In this document: in pieces, positions 51,402 through 63,001 of the stretch | Position numbering within the stretch: the first letter of the stretch is position 1 | Layout: each line of letters opens with the position of its first letter | The notes under the pieces: model-generated | Database searches by the model: none | Told to the model about the DNA's origin: nothing | The model's input: the letters and a program-made list of their open reading frames with translations, nothing else | Made by a program: the position numbers and the translations under genes | Source of the DNA: Lysobacterales bacterium | Lineage (GTDB): Bacteria > Pseudomonadota > Gammaproteobacteria > Xanthomonadales > Rhodanobacteraceae | Direction: 5' to 3' | Assembly (NCBI GenBank): GCA_014338185.1 | Contig: QUBV01000007.1 | Location: 1 to 64,000 of the forward strand | Length of the DNA stretch: 64,000 bases

Positions 51402-52368
51402 GGCCGGCTCCGCTGAGTTCGTCGATGAGCGCTTCGGTGATCGCGTGTCCGGTCGACATCTCGGCAAACCCCCAGCGCCCGCTTGGATTGATTTCGAGGA
51501 ACACCCACTCGTTGCGGGGCGTTAGGATCAGATCCACGGCGCCATACACCAGGCCGACAGTCTTGAGCATGTGCGCGAGGCGTTGGGCCACACCGGCATC
51601 GAGTTCGGCCCGGTAGTAGGTGAGCTCGGTGTCGGCCCACAGCCGCGAGTCGACTGCGGTGGCCTCGTTGCGCGTGCTTTCGAGGCCGGCGCAGAACACC
51701 CGGTCACCGATGATCGTGACGCGGAACTCGGCCGCCTTGTCGATGACCTCTTGCAACAAGGTCGGGCAGAACCGCACCTGGTCGAGCAGGTCCTCGTCGC
51801 CCCGGTCGAGCAGGCTCACCGCGAGCGCGCGGTCGGCATGCGAGTCGGGTGATCCCGGCGAGATGTGCTTGATGATCACGCGACCGTGCCGCGCCAGGAA
51901 CGCCTTGGCCTGTGCCGGCACGTTGGTGACCAGCGAGTCGGGCACGCGGAAACCGAACCGCTGCGCCAGCGGCTTCTGGGTCAGGCGGTTGGCATTGCGG
52001 CGCACGGCATCGATGTCGTTGACCCAGTGGCAGTGGCGCAGGCCGTCGAGCACGTAGGACGCGTAGTAGACCCACTCGTGGTAGGCGAGGTTGCCGAACG
52101 AGCCCACCGCAGGCGGCCGCGCCATGTCGCGCCCCCAGCCGCGTGCCCATACGCCATGGATGCGCTGGAAATCGATCGGCTCGCCGAGTGTGTCGTGCAG
52201 CAGATGCTCGCCATGGCCGTCGATGATCGTGGACACGCAAGGATGGTCTCGGCTCGTGGTGAGGCACAGGGTCTGGTGCGGGATCCGTCGCGCATTCGCA
52301 CAATGGCGCAGGTGCGGCAGGTTGACGTCGGCCTCGCTGGCGACGAACAGGATCGAGCGCTGCTTCAT
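51394..52368 (-). CDS. ATP-grasp peptide ligase of a grasp-with-SPASM RiPP system
   Basis: 324 residues with the ATP-grasp fold: substrate region HWVNDIDAVRRNANRLTQKP, the ATP-binding VIIKHISPGSP, and the metal-binding LIL...WVFLEINPSGRWG. It resembles MvdD/graspetide ligases that join Ser, Thr or Lys side chains to Asp or Glu. The start overlaps the SPASM gene stop (ATGA). Predicted to cyclise the nearby precursor. Confidence 0.85.
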   Translation of the reverse strand: MKQRSILFVASEADVNLPHLRHCANARRIPHQTLCLTTSRDHPCVSTIIDGHGEHLLHDTLGEPIDFQRIHGVWARGWGRDMARPPAVGSFGNLAYHEWVYYASYVLDGLRHCHWVNDIDAVRRNANRLTQKPLAQRFGFRVPDSLVTNVPAQAKAFLARHGRVIIKHISPGSPDSHADRALAVSLLDRGDEDLLDQVRFCPTLLQEVIDKAAEFRVTIIGDRVFCAGLESTRNEATAVDSRLWADTELTYYRAELDAGVAQRLAHMLKTVGLVYGAVDLILTPRNEWVFLEINPSGRWGFAEMSTGHAITEALIDELSGAGHA

Positions 52369-53303
52369 GGCGTGGCCACCGCGGCCGCGGGCTTGAACAG
52401 GTGCGCCTGCTGTTCGCCCGAGTGGGGATCGTAGGGGCAATCGGCAGGCGCGCTGTGGAGGTCGGCAGGGTCGGTGCGCGCGGTGAAATCGCGCAGGCAG
52501 GCATAGCGCAGTTCGCAGTCCTTGCAGATGGTGCGCAAGTCCTTGCCGGCCGCGTTGCTCGCAGCGAGGCGGTCGCCGCGCGCGATGTCGTCGAACTCGT
52601 CGCTGCGCACGTCGCCGAGCAGGTAGTGCTGCTCGTTGCGGTGCGGGCGCACCCGAAGATCTGCGCCAACGTGGATCAGGCCGCTGGTTTCCGCGCCAAG
52701 ACGGTTGCGTTGCAGTTGGAACAGGGTGGGATTGAGCTTCGCGGTCAACGAGGGATCATCGCGGGCGGCAAGGTCGCGGCACGCGACGATCTCACCTTTC
52801 TGGTCGCACACCAATGAACTGGTGACGGTCGTGTCGGGTGAAAACAGTTCGAAACCCGCGGCGGCGACCCGATGGATCAGCAGGCCCATGCGTCGGGCCG
52901 ATTCGGGTGGCATCTCGCCGGGTAGATGAAACACGTAGCGCAGCCCGCGTGCCAGTGTTGACCGCTCGAGCCAGTCGCATACGACACCGAACGTCGCCAC
53001 ATCGACATCGATCGTCACGCTGTGGAGCGAAGGTCGGAATGGATGGGTCCAGTCCGCCTGGAACGGTTGCCAGTATGGCGGGATCGTGTCTTCGATGAAG
53101 CCGGCCTGCAGCAGGAACGCGAGCCAGCGGCGCTCGTCGGCGCCGGCGCCATCCTCGTGTGCCAGCACGCGGTCGGCGATCGCCAGTGGAATGCGCTGGA
53201 CCCGCGCGTGGTTCATGTTGCGGAAGTCGTATAGCGCCGCACGCCGTGCGCCGCGCACCAGCAGCACCTGGTTGCCTGTTCGCGGGGTAATGGAAGTTTG
53301 CAT
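52365..53303 (-). CDS. SPASM-domain partner protein without radical-SAM core
   Basis: 312 residues. The C-terminus has the SPASM-like Cys pattern TICKDCELRYACLRDF followed by APADCPYDP, and additional Cys in VCDQKGEIVACRD. There is no CxxxCxxC radical-SAM motif. This is the layout of the SPASM partner in grasp-with-SPASM systems, whose role is unknown. A peptide-recognition (leader-binding) function is inferred. Stops 4 nt inside the ATP-grasp start. Confidence 0.8.
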   Translation of the reverse strand: MQTSITPRTGNQVLLVRGARRAALYDFRNMNHARVQRIPLAIADRVLAHEDGAGADERRWLAFLLQAGFIEDTIPPYWQPFQADWTHPFRPSLHSVTIDVDVATFGVVCDWLERSTLARGLRYVFHLPGEMPPESARRMGLLIHRVAAAGFELFSPDTTVTSSLVCDQKGEIVACRDLAARDDPSLTAKLNPTLFQLQRNRLGAETSGLIHVGADLRVRPHRNEQHYLLGDVRSDEFDDIARGDRLAASNAAGKDLRTICKDCELRYACLRDFTARTDPADLHSAPADCPYDPHSGEQQAHLFKPAAAVATP

Positions 53304-53466
53304 CAGGGGTAATGGCTGTGCCGATGGTTCGCGTGGCACGAGGGCCGGATGTGAACCTGGCCGGTTGGCAGGAATCGGGGGGAAGGGCCGGATTCGGGCA
53401 TGCACCGAACCCGGCCCGGGTCAGATCAAACGACCCGTCGACGGCCGGTCAGGCCATCGGCCTGGT

Positions 53467-53601
53467 TCAGTCGTAATCCCACGCCTTCGGGTTGGTCGTC
53501 CGATACGTTGGACTCCCGTTCCCGGGGTTGGGATCGTCGATCCCGGGGACGTGGCCGCCGATGATTTCAGCGAGGTCGGCGAACTCTTCGATCAACTTCA
53601 T
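53467..53601 (-). CDS. Putative RiPP precursor peptide
   Basis: 44 residues with a strong AAGGAG ribosome site 6 nt from the ATG. The first 16 residues end in a double-glycine motif (EIIGG), as cleaved by C39 peptidases of ABC exporters. The remaining 28 are rich in Asp, Pro, Gly, Asn and Thr (PTYRTTNPKAWDYD at the end). Thr, Ser and Lys could be joined to the Asp side chains by the ATP-grasp enzyme. It lies between the exporter and the modification genes. Confidence 0.75.
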   Translation of the reverse strand: MKLIEEFADLAEIIGGHVPGIDDPNPGNGSPTYRTTNPKAWDYD

Positions 53602-53826
53602 GGTGCTGCTCCTTTGTGAGCTTGGTTTCAGGGGTGGTGTTGCCAGTGCGTGAGTCCGGGCGTCAATGTCCGGATTGCACGCCGCATGCCCCGGCTTGGG
53701 CCGGGACCTGCGTTGCCGGCGGTGCGTGGCGCACCAGCCGGCTTGCGGACCGATCCATCGGTCTCGTGTTCGGGGGACAAGTGCCCTCCATGGATCCAAC
53801 GGCACGATCGCGCTGCTTGGTTCTGC

Positions 53827-55971
<2,145 letters not shown>

Positions 55972-55985
55972 GGGTCGGTGCCGGC

Positions 55986-57251
55986 TCAGGAGTTGGCGCG
56001 CTGGCGCATGCCGAACACCGGCTCGAACACCCATTCAAGCAGGCTGCGACGCTCGAGCAGGATGTCCGCCTCGACGGCCATTCCCGGCAGCAGGCGCAAG
56101 GCGCTGTCACCGGCGACCAGCTGCTGGTTGGGCAGTTCGACGCGCACCCGGTACAGCGGCTCGCTGGTCGCCACCGGGCTGCCGGTCAGGCTTTCAATCT
56201 CGTCCTTGCCCAGTGCATTGCGCGCCACGTCGCGTACCTTGCCCTGCTGCATGCCGAACTTCTGGTACGGATAGGCGGGATAGCGCAACAGCACCGTCGC
56301 GCCGACGTCGATGAAGCCGATCTCCCTGCTCGGCAACAGCAACTGCGCTTCGATCCGTGCATTGCGCGGCAGCACCGACAGCAGCGGCTGACCGGCCTTC
56401 ACCGTCTGCCCCGGCGAAACCAGGATCGCGGCCACGGTGCCCTCGCGCGGGGAGCGCAGCGCGCTCGCCCGACCTTGCTCGTTGAGCGCCAGCTGCCGCG
56501 TGCTGTCGGCCAGACGCTGCTCGATGTCGCTGCGCTCGGTGGCGCTCTTGTCGGGAAACTGTCGCAGTTGCTGCTGCAGGTCGATGCGCTCGCGCTCGGT
56601 GTCGATGCGCTGGCGCTGCAGGGCCAACAGCTGTGACCTGGCATCCACCGCCGGGCGCTCATACTGCTGATGCAGCTGCACGCGCGAGATGATGCCCCGG
56701 TCGGCGAGCGGTATCACCCGCGTGAGCATCCGCTGGGTGTCATCGACCTGCTTCTGCTGCAGGCGGATCTGCCGGTCGATCGTGGCGACCTGCTGGTGGA
56801 GCAGGTCCACGCGGGTCGCGAGGCCGTTGCGCTGCAGTTCGCTCGAGCGCTCGTGTCTTGCCAGATCGGCGCGCAGGCTGTCGCGCTGGTGGGCGATCTG
56901 CTCGCTCACCTGCGCCGAGGTGTCCTCGAATGCCGGACTGCTGTGGTCCTGGTTCAGGTCCAGCAGCAGCTGGTCGGCCGCCACGCTGTCGCCGTCCTTG
57001 ACGTGCACGTTCTCGACGATGCCTGGGCCGGGGGCGAGCACCACCGAGATTCCCGCCATGGGCACGAGGTGCCCGCTGCTGCGCGCCCTCGCGGTGTAGC
57101 CTCCGAAGGCCAGCAGCAACATGACGCAGGCGGCGAGCGTTGCCGCCAGCGTGATCCATACCCAGCGCCCCGGCGGCGAGGCGATGATCACCTCGCCGAG
57201 GCCATGTTTCTGGCGCGAGGCCTGGACCTCGCGCCGAAATCGCTGCGTCAT
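55986..57251 (-). CDS. HlyD-family membrane-fusion protein of the RiPP exporter
   Basis: 421 residues: one helix at about 33-52, lipoyl-like halves (NVHVKDGDSVAADQLLLDLN and GTVAAILVSPGQTVKAGQPL), a coiled coil between them (about 110-270) and a C-terminal beta-barrel domain. A strong GGAGGTTCC site precedes the ATG. Links the inner-membrane ABC exporter to an outer-membrane channel; no TolC-like gene is present in the cluster. Confidence 0.9.
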   Translation of the reverse strand: MTQRFRREVQASRQKHGLGEVIIASPPGRWVWITLAATLAACVMLLLAFGGYTARARSSGHLVPMAGISVVLAPGPGIVENVHVKDGDSVAADQLLLDLNQDHSSPAFEDTSAQVSEQIAHQRDSLRADLARHERSSELQRNGLATRVDLLHQQVATIDRQIRLQQKQVDDTQRMLTRVIPLADRGIISRVQLHQQYERPAVDARSQLLALQRQRIDTERERIDLQQQLRQFPDKSATERSDIEQRLADSTRQLALNEQGRASALRSPREGTVAAILVSPGQTVKAGQPLLSVLPRNARIEAQLLLPSREIGFIDVGATVLLRYPAYPYQKFGMQQGKVRDVARNALGKDEIESLTGSPVATSEPLYRVRVELPNQQLVAGDSALRLLPGMAVEADILLERRSLLEWVFEPVFGMRQRANS

Positions 57252-57574
57252 CGGAACCTCCAACGACCGTCAGGATTGCCGGCGACGACTGGACGACGTC
57301 GCGATTCCGGTGGGTACCGTCCAGCGATCATCACACCGCAGATTTTGCCGGCGCATCCACAAATTTGTGGATGCGCCGGCGATTCCCCCATGACGATTGG
57401 GCATAACCACGTACAGCCATCCAGACGGCCATGCCCGCGGTGCTTGCATAACGCTCCGACAGCGTTGCGATGGATGGCCGGACCGGGCGCGGCACCGTCG
57501 CGTCGACGGCTGCGTGCGAGCCATGACCGAGGCCTCATGCACGCGCATGGCAGCGCGCATGCGACACTCATGGC
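57252..57574. other. Divergent intergenic region with 34-bp palindrome
   Basis: 323 bp between the RiPP export operon (leftward) and the mutarotase gene (rightward). Apart from the palindrome I see no gene. Promoters for both directions should lie here. Confidence 0.5.
57347..57380. promoter_or_regulatory. Perfect 34-bp palindrome containing operator-like site, copy 2
   Basis: The 34 bases are a perfect palindrome without loop. The centre is TCCACAAATTTGTGGA, identical to the site at 28135-28150; the outer arms are GCCGGCGCA and its complement. It is about 96 bp upstream of the HlyD start codon. It could be an operator for a dimeric regulator, or a cruciform. Confidence 0.75.
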
Positions 57575-58411
57575 ATGCACGCGCAACCGGTCCAATGGCA
57601 CGGCACGCCGTGCCTGCAGCTGCAGGCGGATGGCGCCAGCGCGATGGTCGCGCTGCATGGCGCGCAGCTGCTGTCGTGGCGCACGCCTGATGGCCGCGAG
57701 CGCCTCTTCCTGAGCGAGCGCGCGCGGTTCCACGAGGGCAGCGCCATTCGCGGTGGGATACCGGTGATATTTCCCCAGTTCGGCGCGCGCGGGAGCTTGC
57801 GCAAGCATGGCTTCGCGCGCCTGCATGCCTGGCGCTGCGTGGGCGTGGACACGCATGCGGCGCGCTTCGAGCTGGCTGGCGTGCCAGGCGATGGGGAGTG
57901 GCCGCACGCGTTCGTGGCGCGAGTGCGGGTCGAACTCGGTGCGCAGCATCTGGGGATCGGGTTCGAGGTGGAAAACCGTGGCGCAGAGCCGTTCACCTTC
58001 ACTGCCGCATTGCACAGCTACCTGCGCGTGGACGACTGCGCCGCGGTGGTCCTGCACGGGCTGCAGGGCCTGCGCTACGAGGACAGTGCCGCTGGCGGCA
58101 CCTTGGCACTGGAACAGGCGTCGATGCTGCGCGTGGACGGCGAGCTCGACCGCGTCTATGCCGCGGTCAGCGCGCCGGTCGAGCTGCATGAGGGCAACGC
58201 GCGCCTGCAGGTCACGCAGCACGGCTTCGGTGACGTGGTGGTGTGGAATCCGGGTGCCGCGCTGGCGGCGCGCATCGACGACCTCGCGGCGGGCGAGTAC
58301 CGCCACTTCGTCTGCGTCGAGGCCGCGCAGGTCCTGCAGCCGGTGCGGCTGCCCCCACGCGCATGCTGGCGCGCGGGCCAGGGACTGCGGGTGATGCCGC
58401 GCGCGGATTGA
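57575..58411 (+). CDS. Glucose-6-phosphate 1-epimerase-like mutarotase (YeaD type)
   Basis: 278 residues of the aldose-epimerase superfamily. Motifs GSAIRGGIPVIFPQFG, HGFARLHAW, ALHSYLRVDD and WNPGAAL match the D-hexose-6-phosphate mutarotase group. Placed just upstream of pgk, a metabolic context that fits. Confidence 0.85.
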   Translation: MHAQPVQWHGTPCLQLQADGASAMVALHGAQLLSWRTPDGRERLFLSERARFHEGSAIRGGIPVIFPQFGARGSLRKHGFARLHAWRCVGVDTHAARFELAGVPGDGEWPHAFVARVRVELGAQHLGIGFEVENRGAEPFTFTAALHSYLRVDDCAAVVLHGLQGLRYEDSAAGGTLALEQASMLRVDGELDRVYAAVSAPVELHEGNARLQVTQHGFGDVVVWNPGAALAARIDDLAAGEYRHFVCVEAAQVLQPVRLPPRACWRAGQGLRVMPRAD

Positions 58412-58531
58412 CGCCGCGCGTGGCGGTGCTGGCGTGCCATGCATGCACGGCCGCGCGCGCCCGGCGCACGCCATTGCGCCGCCGCCGCCGGCCCGCTGTA
58501 ATGCCCGATCCTCGACCACGGAATCAATGCA

Positions 58532-59719
58532 ATGGCCATCCTCCGCATGGGTGATCTCGATCTCGCCGGCAAGCGCGTGCTGATCCGCGAGGACCTCAAC
58601 GTGCCGATCGAACACGCCGCCGACGGCCATGCGCGCATCAGCTCCGAGGCGCGCATCCTCGCCGCATTGCCCACGCTGCGCCTGGCGCTCGAGCGCGGCG
58701 CGGCGGTGATGGTGATGTCGCACCTGGGTCGCCCCAAGGAGGGCGTATGGACGCAGGAGGACTCGCTGGCGCCGGTGGCGCAGCGGCTGTCGCAGCTGCT
58801 GGGGCGCGAGGTGCCGCTGCTGCGTGACTGGACCGATGGCGTGACGGTGGCGCCGGGCCAGCTCGTGCTGCTGGAGAATTGCCGCATGAACGTGGGCGAG
58901 GCCAAGGACGACCCGGTCCTCGCGCAGAAGTACGCGGCGCTGTGCGACGTGTACGTGATGGATGCGTTCGGTACCGCGCACCGCGCGCAGGCCTCGACCC
59001 ACGGCGCGATCCGCCACGCGCGCATCGCCGCGGGCGGCCCGCTGCTCATGGCCGAGCTCGATGCGCTGGGCAAGGCCATGGAGCACCCCGCGCGGCCGCT
59101 GCTGGCGATCGTGGCCGGATCCAAGGTATCGACCAAGCTCAGCCTGCTCGAAAACCTCGTCGGCAAGGTCGATCAGCTCATCGTCGGCGGCGGCATCGCC
59201 AACACCTTCATCGCCGCCTGTGGCTATCCGGTCGGCAAGTCGCTGGTCGAGCCCGACCTGCTCGACACCGCGCGCCGGATCATCGCCGACGCCAAGGCGC
59301 GCGGCGCCGAGGTGCCGATTCCGGTCGACGTGGTGGTGGCGCCGGAGTTCGCGGCCGATGCGCCGGCCACGGTCAAGACGGTGGGCCAGGTCGCATCCGC
59401 GGACATGATCCTCGACATCGGCCCGGCCACCGCGCAGCGCTACGCCCAGCTCATCGCGGCCGCGGGCACCGTGGTGTGGAACGGCCCGGTCGGCGTGTTC
59501 GAGTTCGACGCGTTCGGCCATGGCACGCGCACGCTCGCGCAGGCGATCGCGGACTCGCCCGCGTACTCGATCGCGGGAGGCGGTGACACGCTCGCCGCGA
59601 TCGAGAAGTACGGCGTGGCCGCGCAGGTCTCCTACATCTCCACCGGCGGCGGCGCCTTCCTCGAATTCCTCGAAGGGCAGGAACTGCCCGCGGTGGCCGC
59701 GCTCAAGGCGCGCGCGTGA
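58532..59719 (+). CDS. pgk: Phosphoglycerate kinase
   Basis: 395 residues: [63 protein letters not shown] and [16 protein letters not shown], all expected of PGK. Catalyses 1,3-bisphosphoglycerate plus ADP to 3-phosphoglycerate plus ATP. The stop overlaps the following HAD gene start by 4 nt. Confidence 0.95.
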   Translation: MAILRMGDLDLAGKRVLIREDLNVPIEHAADGHARISSEARILAALPTLRLALERGAAVMVMSHLGRPKEGVWTQEDSLAPVAQRLSQLLGREVPLLRDWTDGVTVAPGQLVLLENCRMNVGEAKDDPVLAQKYAALCDVYVMDAFGTAHRAQASTHGAIRHARIAAGGPLLMAELDALGKAMEHPARPLLAIVAGSKVSTKLSLLENLVGKVDQLIVGGGIANTFIAACGYPVGKSLVEPDLLDTARRIIADAKARGAEVPIPVDVVVAPEFAADAPATVKTVGQVASADMILDIGPATAQRYAQLIAAAGTVVWNGPVGVFEFDAFGHGTRTLAQAIADSPAYSIAGGGDTLAAIEKYGVAAQVSYISTGGGAFLEFLEGQELPAVAALKARA

Positions 59720-60354
59720 AGCTGGCGCTGTTCGACCTGGACGGCACGCTGATCGATTCGCAGGAGGGCATCCTCGCCTCGATCGAACATGCGCTGGGCA
59801 CGCTCGGCGCGCCGGTGCCGCCGCGCAGCCAGCTGCGGCAGTGGATCGGTCCGCCGCTGCGTGCGAGCTTTCCGTGCGTGCTCGGCGATGACGCCGCCGC
59901 GGTCGAGCGTGCGATCGCGCTGTACCGCGAGCGCTATGCCGAGCTGGGTTGGCGCGAGCATGTGGTGTACGCGGGCATCGCCGATGCGATCCAGACGCTC
60001 GCGGCGCGCCCGCTCCAACTCGCGGTGGTGACGAGCAAGCCTGCAGCCGATGCCGCGCGCATCATCGCCAGCCTGCCCTTCGGCGCCTGTTTCGCGCGCA
60101 TCTATGCACCCACGCCCGCAAGTGCCTCGTGCGAGAAGGCGGCGATGATCGCGCAGGCGCTGGCCGATGGCGGCGCGGCGGGCGTCGACGCGGCGATGGT
60201 CGGTGACCGCAGCTTCGACATGCACGGTGCGCGCGCCAACGGCGTGCGCGCGCTCGGCGCCGGCTGGGGTTATGGCGGCCGCGAGGAACTGCTCGCCGCC
60301 GGCGCGGCCGCGATCGCCGATGCGCCGGCGCAGCTGGGCGCGCTGCTGGCCTGA
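59716..60354 (+). CDS. HAD-superfamily phosphatase (phosphoglycolate phosphatase-like)
   Basis: 212 residues. HAD motifs: [23 protein letters not shown] lysine in [23 protein letters not shown]. The cap is of the small helical type seen in Gph/PGP enzymes. Co-translated with pgk (ATGA-type overlap GTGA), so a metabolite-repair phosphatase role near glycolysis is plausible. Confidence 0.85.
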   Translation: MKLALFDLDGTLIDSQEGILASIEHALGTLGAPVPPRSQLRQWIGPPLRASFPCVLGDDAAAVERAIALYRERYAELGWREHVVYAGIADAIQTLAARPLQLAVVTSKPAADAARIIASLPFGACFARIYAPTPASASCEKAAMIAQALADGGAAGVDAAMVGDRSFDMHGARANGVRALGAGWGYGGREELLAAGAAAIADAPAQLGALLA

Positions 60355-60385
60355 GCGCGGCGCCCGGCCGGCAGCGTCACACCGG

Positions 60386-61645
60386 TCACTGCAGCGCCTG
60401 CAGGAAGCGCTGCGTGTAGGCCAGCGGTTGCAGGCCGTCCACCGAGTGGCAGATCGGCGAGGCCGAGCCGCTGCTGCCCGCACACGCGGTGTCGCGATCC
60501 AGCGACCAGTAGTGCACGCCGGCGAGATTGTTGTTGCGTGCCCATGCCGCGAGCGTGTCGATGTCGGCGAGCGTGAAGGTCTCGCTCACCACGTCGTTGA
60601 GGCCGATCATCGGCGTGAGCTCGATCTTGTCCGGCGGCACGCCGTAGCTGTGCATGAGGTTGGCGGCTGCCTGGATCGCCGATGCGCCCATGTCGCACAC
60701 GCCGCCCACCACCACGCACACGCCCGGGCCGGTCGCGCCGTAGTCCATCACCATGAGGTTGATGGTGTAGTTCTGCAGGCCCGATGCCAGCACCGCGCGC
60801 ACCACCGCATCGCCGGTGGCATTGACGCCGCCGTGGCTGCCGTCGGACGCCGCGAGCGTGGCCAGCGTGAAGGAGAAGCGCAGCCCCGGGTGGCTGGCCT
60901 CGGCGCCGGCTGCCGCGCTCACCAGTGCCTGCAGCTGCGCGGGCGTCTGGCCCGATTCGATGTCGAAGTCGATGCCGCGCAGTTGCGCGCTCGCGTAGCG
61001 CGCGATGAACTGGTTGAGGCCAGCGGTCGAGGCGCAGGTGAATGCGCCGGCCGCGCCGCCGGTGGAGACCACGTAGTCGATGCCCGCGGCGGCCAGTGGC
61101 GGGATGTTGGCGTCGGCGAACGCCTGTGCGGCCACGCCACCCCAGTTCTCGCTGCCGCATTCGCCGGTGGCGAAGGCCAGCGTGACCGCGTGCAGGCCGG
61201 GCAGGTGCGCGGGCAACAAGCCGCCGCTGCCCACCAGCGGGATCGGGCTGCCGAGCACGGCCGTGCGCATCACATTGCCGTTCCAGTCCATGTTGATCGT
61301 GACGTCCTTGTACGGGCTGAACAGGAAGCCCTCGCGCACGCCATCGAAACCATTGGCGAAGATCGGATCGACCGGATCGGGCGGGTCGCCACCGCCGTCG
61401 CCGCTGCACGCGCCCTGCGCGGTCCACGGCTGCGCCGAGCCGGGTGGGCCGCTGTGCGTGGCCGGCTCCTCGCCCTGCGTCCACCAGTTGGCGAGGTAGT
61501 TGACGTGGTCCTGGCTGGCGCGATCACCGCCCACGTACACGGTGCTTGCGGCCCATGCCGGCGCGCAGGCGGGCAGGTCCTGCGCGGGTGACGCGGCGGG
61601 GAGGAGGCAGGCGATCACGAGCGCGCACGCGCTGGCGTGGCGCAT
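60386..61645 (-). CDS. Secreted GH18 chitinase-like protein
   Basis: 419 residues with a signal peptide (ending ASPAQ). A CBM5/12-type segment at about 22-65 (WAASTVYVGGDRASQDHVNY, then WWTQGEEP) is followed by a GH18 barrel with the catalytic DxxDxDxE motif in LRGIDFDIESG and MVMDYGATG. Likely chitin hydrolysis, matching the hexosaminidase and NagX in this window. The ATG at 61645 is assumed. Confidence 0.85.
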   Translation of the reverse strand: MRHASACALVIACLLPAASPAQDLPACAPAWAASTVYVGGDRASQDHVNYLANWWTQGEEPATHSGPPGSAQPWTAQGACSGDGGGDPPDPVDPIFANGFDGVREGFLFSPYKDVTINMDWNGNVMRTAVLGSPIPLVGSGGLLPAHLPGLHAVTLAFATGECGSENWGGVAAQAFADANIPPLAAAGIDYVVSTGGAAGAFTCASTAGLNQFIARYASAQLRGIDFDIESGQTPAQLQALVSAAAGAEASHPGLRFSFTLATLAASDGSHGGVNATGDAVVRAVLASGLQNYTINLMVMDYGATGPGVCVVVGGVCDMGASAIQAAANLMHSYGVPPDKIELTPMIGLNDVVSETFTLADIDTLAAWARNNNLAGVHYWSLDRDTACAGSSGSASPICHSVDGLQPLAYTQRFLQALQ

Positions 61646-61829
61646 AGGGGCAACTGGCGGCATGGCCGGAGCATCCTGGGTTGGCGGGCACCGCCATGCT
61701 CGCCGACGGCGTGCGCATTGTCGATGCGCGCATGCGCAAAGCGTGAAGCCCGACAACAAGCCGCCGCCGCGATATGCCAATCACTCATGTCGCGGCGGCC
61801 ACTGGCGCTGGCGCAGCGCCGGCGCCGGC

Positions 61830-62261
61830 TCACACGAGCTGGATCGTCACCTCGACATTGCCGCGCGTCGCGTGCGAGTAGGGGCAGATGTCGCGATGGG
61901 CGGTGTCGACGATGCCCTGCGCCACCGCCGGGTCGAGTCCGGGCAGGTGCACGTCCAGCCGCACCGCAATGCCGAAGCCGGTCGGTTCGCGCGGTCCGAT
62001 GCCCACATGCGCAGTCACGCTGGTGTCGGCCGGCAGCGTGACCTTCTGCTGGCCCGCGACCAAGCGCACCGCACCCTCGAAGCAGGCCGCGTAGCCGGCC
62101 GCGAACAGCTGTTCGGGATTGCTCGCATGGCCGCCCGGGCCGCCCATTTCCTTGGGTACCTTGAGGTCGAAGTCGAGCACGCCATCGCTGCTCTTGACGT
62201 GGCCGGCGCGACCACCCTTGGCGGTGGAGGTCGCGGTGTAGAGGATCTTGCTCAGTTTCAT
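61830..62261 (-). CDS. ohr: Organic hydroperoxide resistance protein
   Basis: 143 residues of the OsmC/Ohr family. Reactive Cys in [11 protein letters not shown] and resolving Cys in [13 protein letters not shown], both in the expected context; [17 protein letters not shown] matches Ohr. Thiol-dependent peroxidase for lipid and organic peroxides. Preceded by its regulator with a 4-nt overlap. Confidence 0.95.
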   Translation of the reverse strand: MKLSKILYTATSTAKGGRAGHVKSSDGVLDFDLKVPKEMGGPGGHASNPEQLFAAGYAACFEGAVRLVAGQQKVTLPADTSVTAHVGIGPREPTGFGIAVRLDVHLPGLDPAVAQGIVDTAHRDICPYSHATRGNVEVTIQLV

Positions 62262-62716
62262 GCTGGGTCTCCTTGGGAGTGGCTCGCGAGCGAGCCGGTG
62301 AGTCGGGCGAGGCCGCCGCGCAGGCGCGCGAGTGCGGTCGCATCGAGGCCGCTGCGCGCGAGCAGGCAGGCCGGGATCGGCCGCGCCCGCGCATGCAACG
62401 CGCGCCCGGCGCGCGTGAGGCGCACCTCGACCTCGCGTTCGTCGCTGCGGCGACGCGTACGCGTGACCAGTCCGGCCGCTTCCATGCGCTTGAGCAGCGG
62501 CGTGAGCGTGCCCGAGTCGAGTGCGAGGCGCTGGCCGAGCTCGCGCACGCTGCGGCCGTCGTCCTGCCACAGCACCAGCAACACCAGGTACTGCGGATAG
62601 GTCAGGCCGAGCGGCTCCAGCAGCGGCCGGTATGCCGCGGTCATCGCGCGCGAGGCCGCGTACAACGCGAAACACAACTGCTCATCGAGCAGCAGCGAGG
62701 CGGGGGGAGTGGTCAC
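62258..62716 (-). CDS. ohrR: OhrR-type MarR regulator
   Basis: 152 residues from a GTG at 62716. [15 protein letters not shown] holds the peroxide-sensing Cys; [20 protein letters not shown] and the winged helix ([20 protein letters not shown]) fit OhrR. It represses ohr until its Cys is oxidised. Cotranscribed with ohr (4-nt overlap). Confidence 0.92.
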   Translation of the reverse strand: MTTPPASLLLDEQLCFALYAASRAMTAAYRPLLEPLGLTYPQYLVLLVLWQDDGRSVRELGQRLALDSGTLTPLLKRMEAAGLVTRTRRRSDEREVEVRLTRAGRALHARARPIPACLLARSGLDATALARLRGGLARLTGSLASHSQGDPA

Positions 62717-62746
62717 CCGGCCATTGAAGCAGCCATCGACATTGCA

Positions 62747-62763
62747 TGCAATTGAATTGTGCA
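62747..62763. promoter_or_regulatory. OhrR operator
   Basis: TGCAATTGAATTGTGCA contains CAATT-G-AATTG, close to the AATT-type inverted repeat bound by OhrR. It is about 30 bp upstream of the ohrR start, so the operon is probably autoregulated. Confidence 0.65.
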
Positions 62764-62962
62764 CAATGCAGTGTGCTGGATGGCCGGCGTTCAGGCCCGC
62801 GTCGCTCGCGCGCATCCGCCCGTGCTGGTGCCAGCCATGGACACCGCGGCGCCGGCGCGGTAGCCACGCGATGGCGGACGCGGGCGTTTGCAGTCGCAGC
62901 ACGTGCCAAGCCGCGCCGGTTGGCTGCCTTCACGGCGGCGCCGCGCACGCCATGCGCTCGCG

Positions 62963-62968
62963 TATGAT
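62963..62968 (+). promoter_or_regulatory. Possible -10 box of the pyruvate kinase gene
   Basis: TATGAT stands out from the GC-rich surroundings 34 bp before the GTG start. No convincing -35 is visible. Confidence 0.35.
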
Positions 62969-63001
62969 CGGGCGCTGTCGCCCCGTGCCCCGGACCCGCC
63001 T

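Noticed and set aside
53404-53466. A strong terminator between the precursor and the SPASM gene
   Set aside because: Short stems such as ACCCG/CGGGT and AGGCC/GGCCT exist but are weak and without T run; they could attenuate, but I cannot support a terminator.
57356-57371. The shared palindrome as a pair of DnaA boxes (TGTGGAT resembles TTATCCACA)
   Set aside because: Only seven of nine bases fit, there is no cluster and no replication gene nearby; an operator is more likely.
57248-59521. A 757-codon minus-strand frame across the mutarotase and pgk genes
   Set aside because: Antisense to two certain enzymes and no signal or domain.
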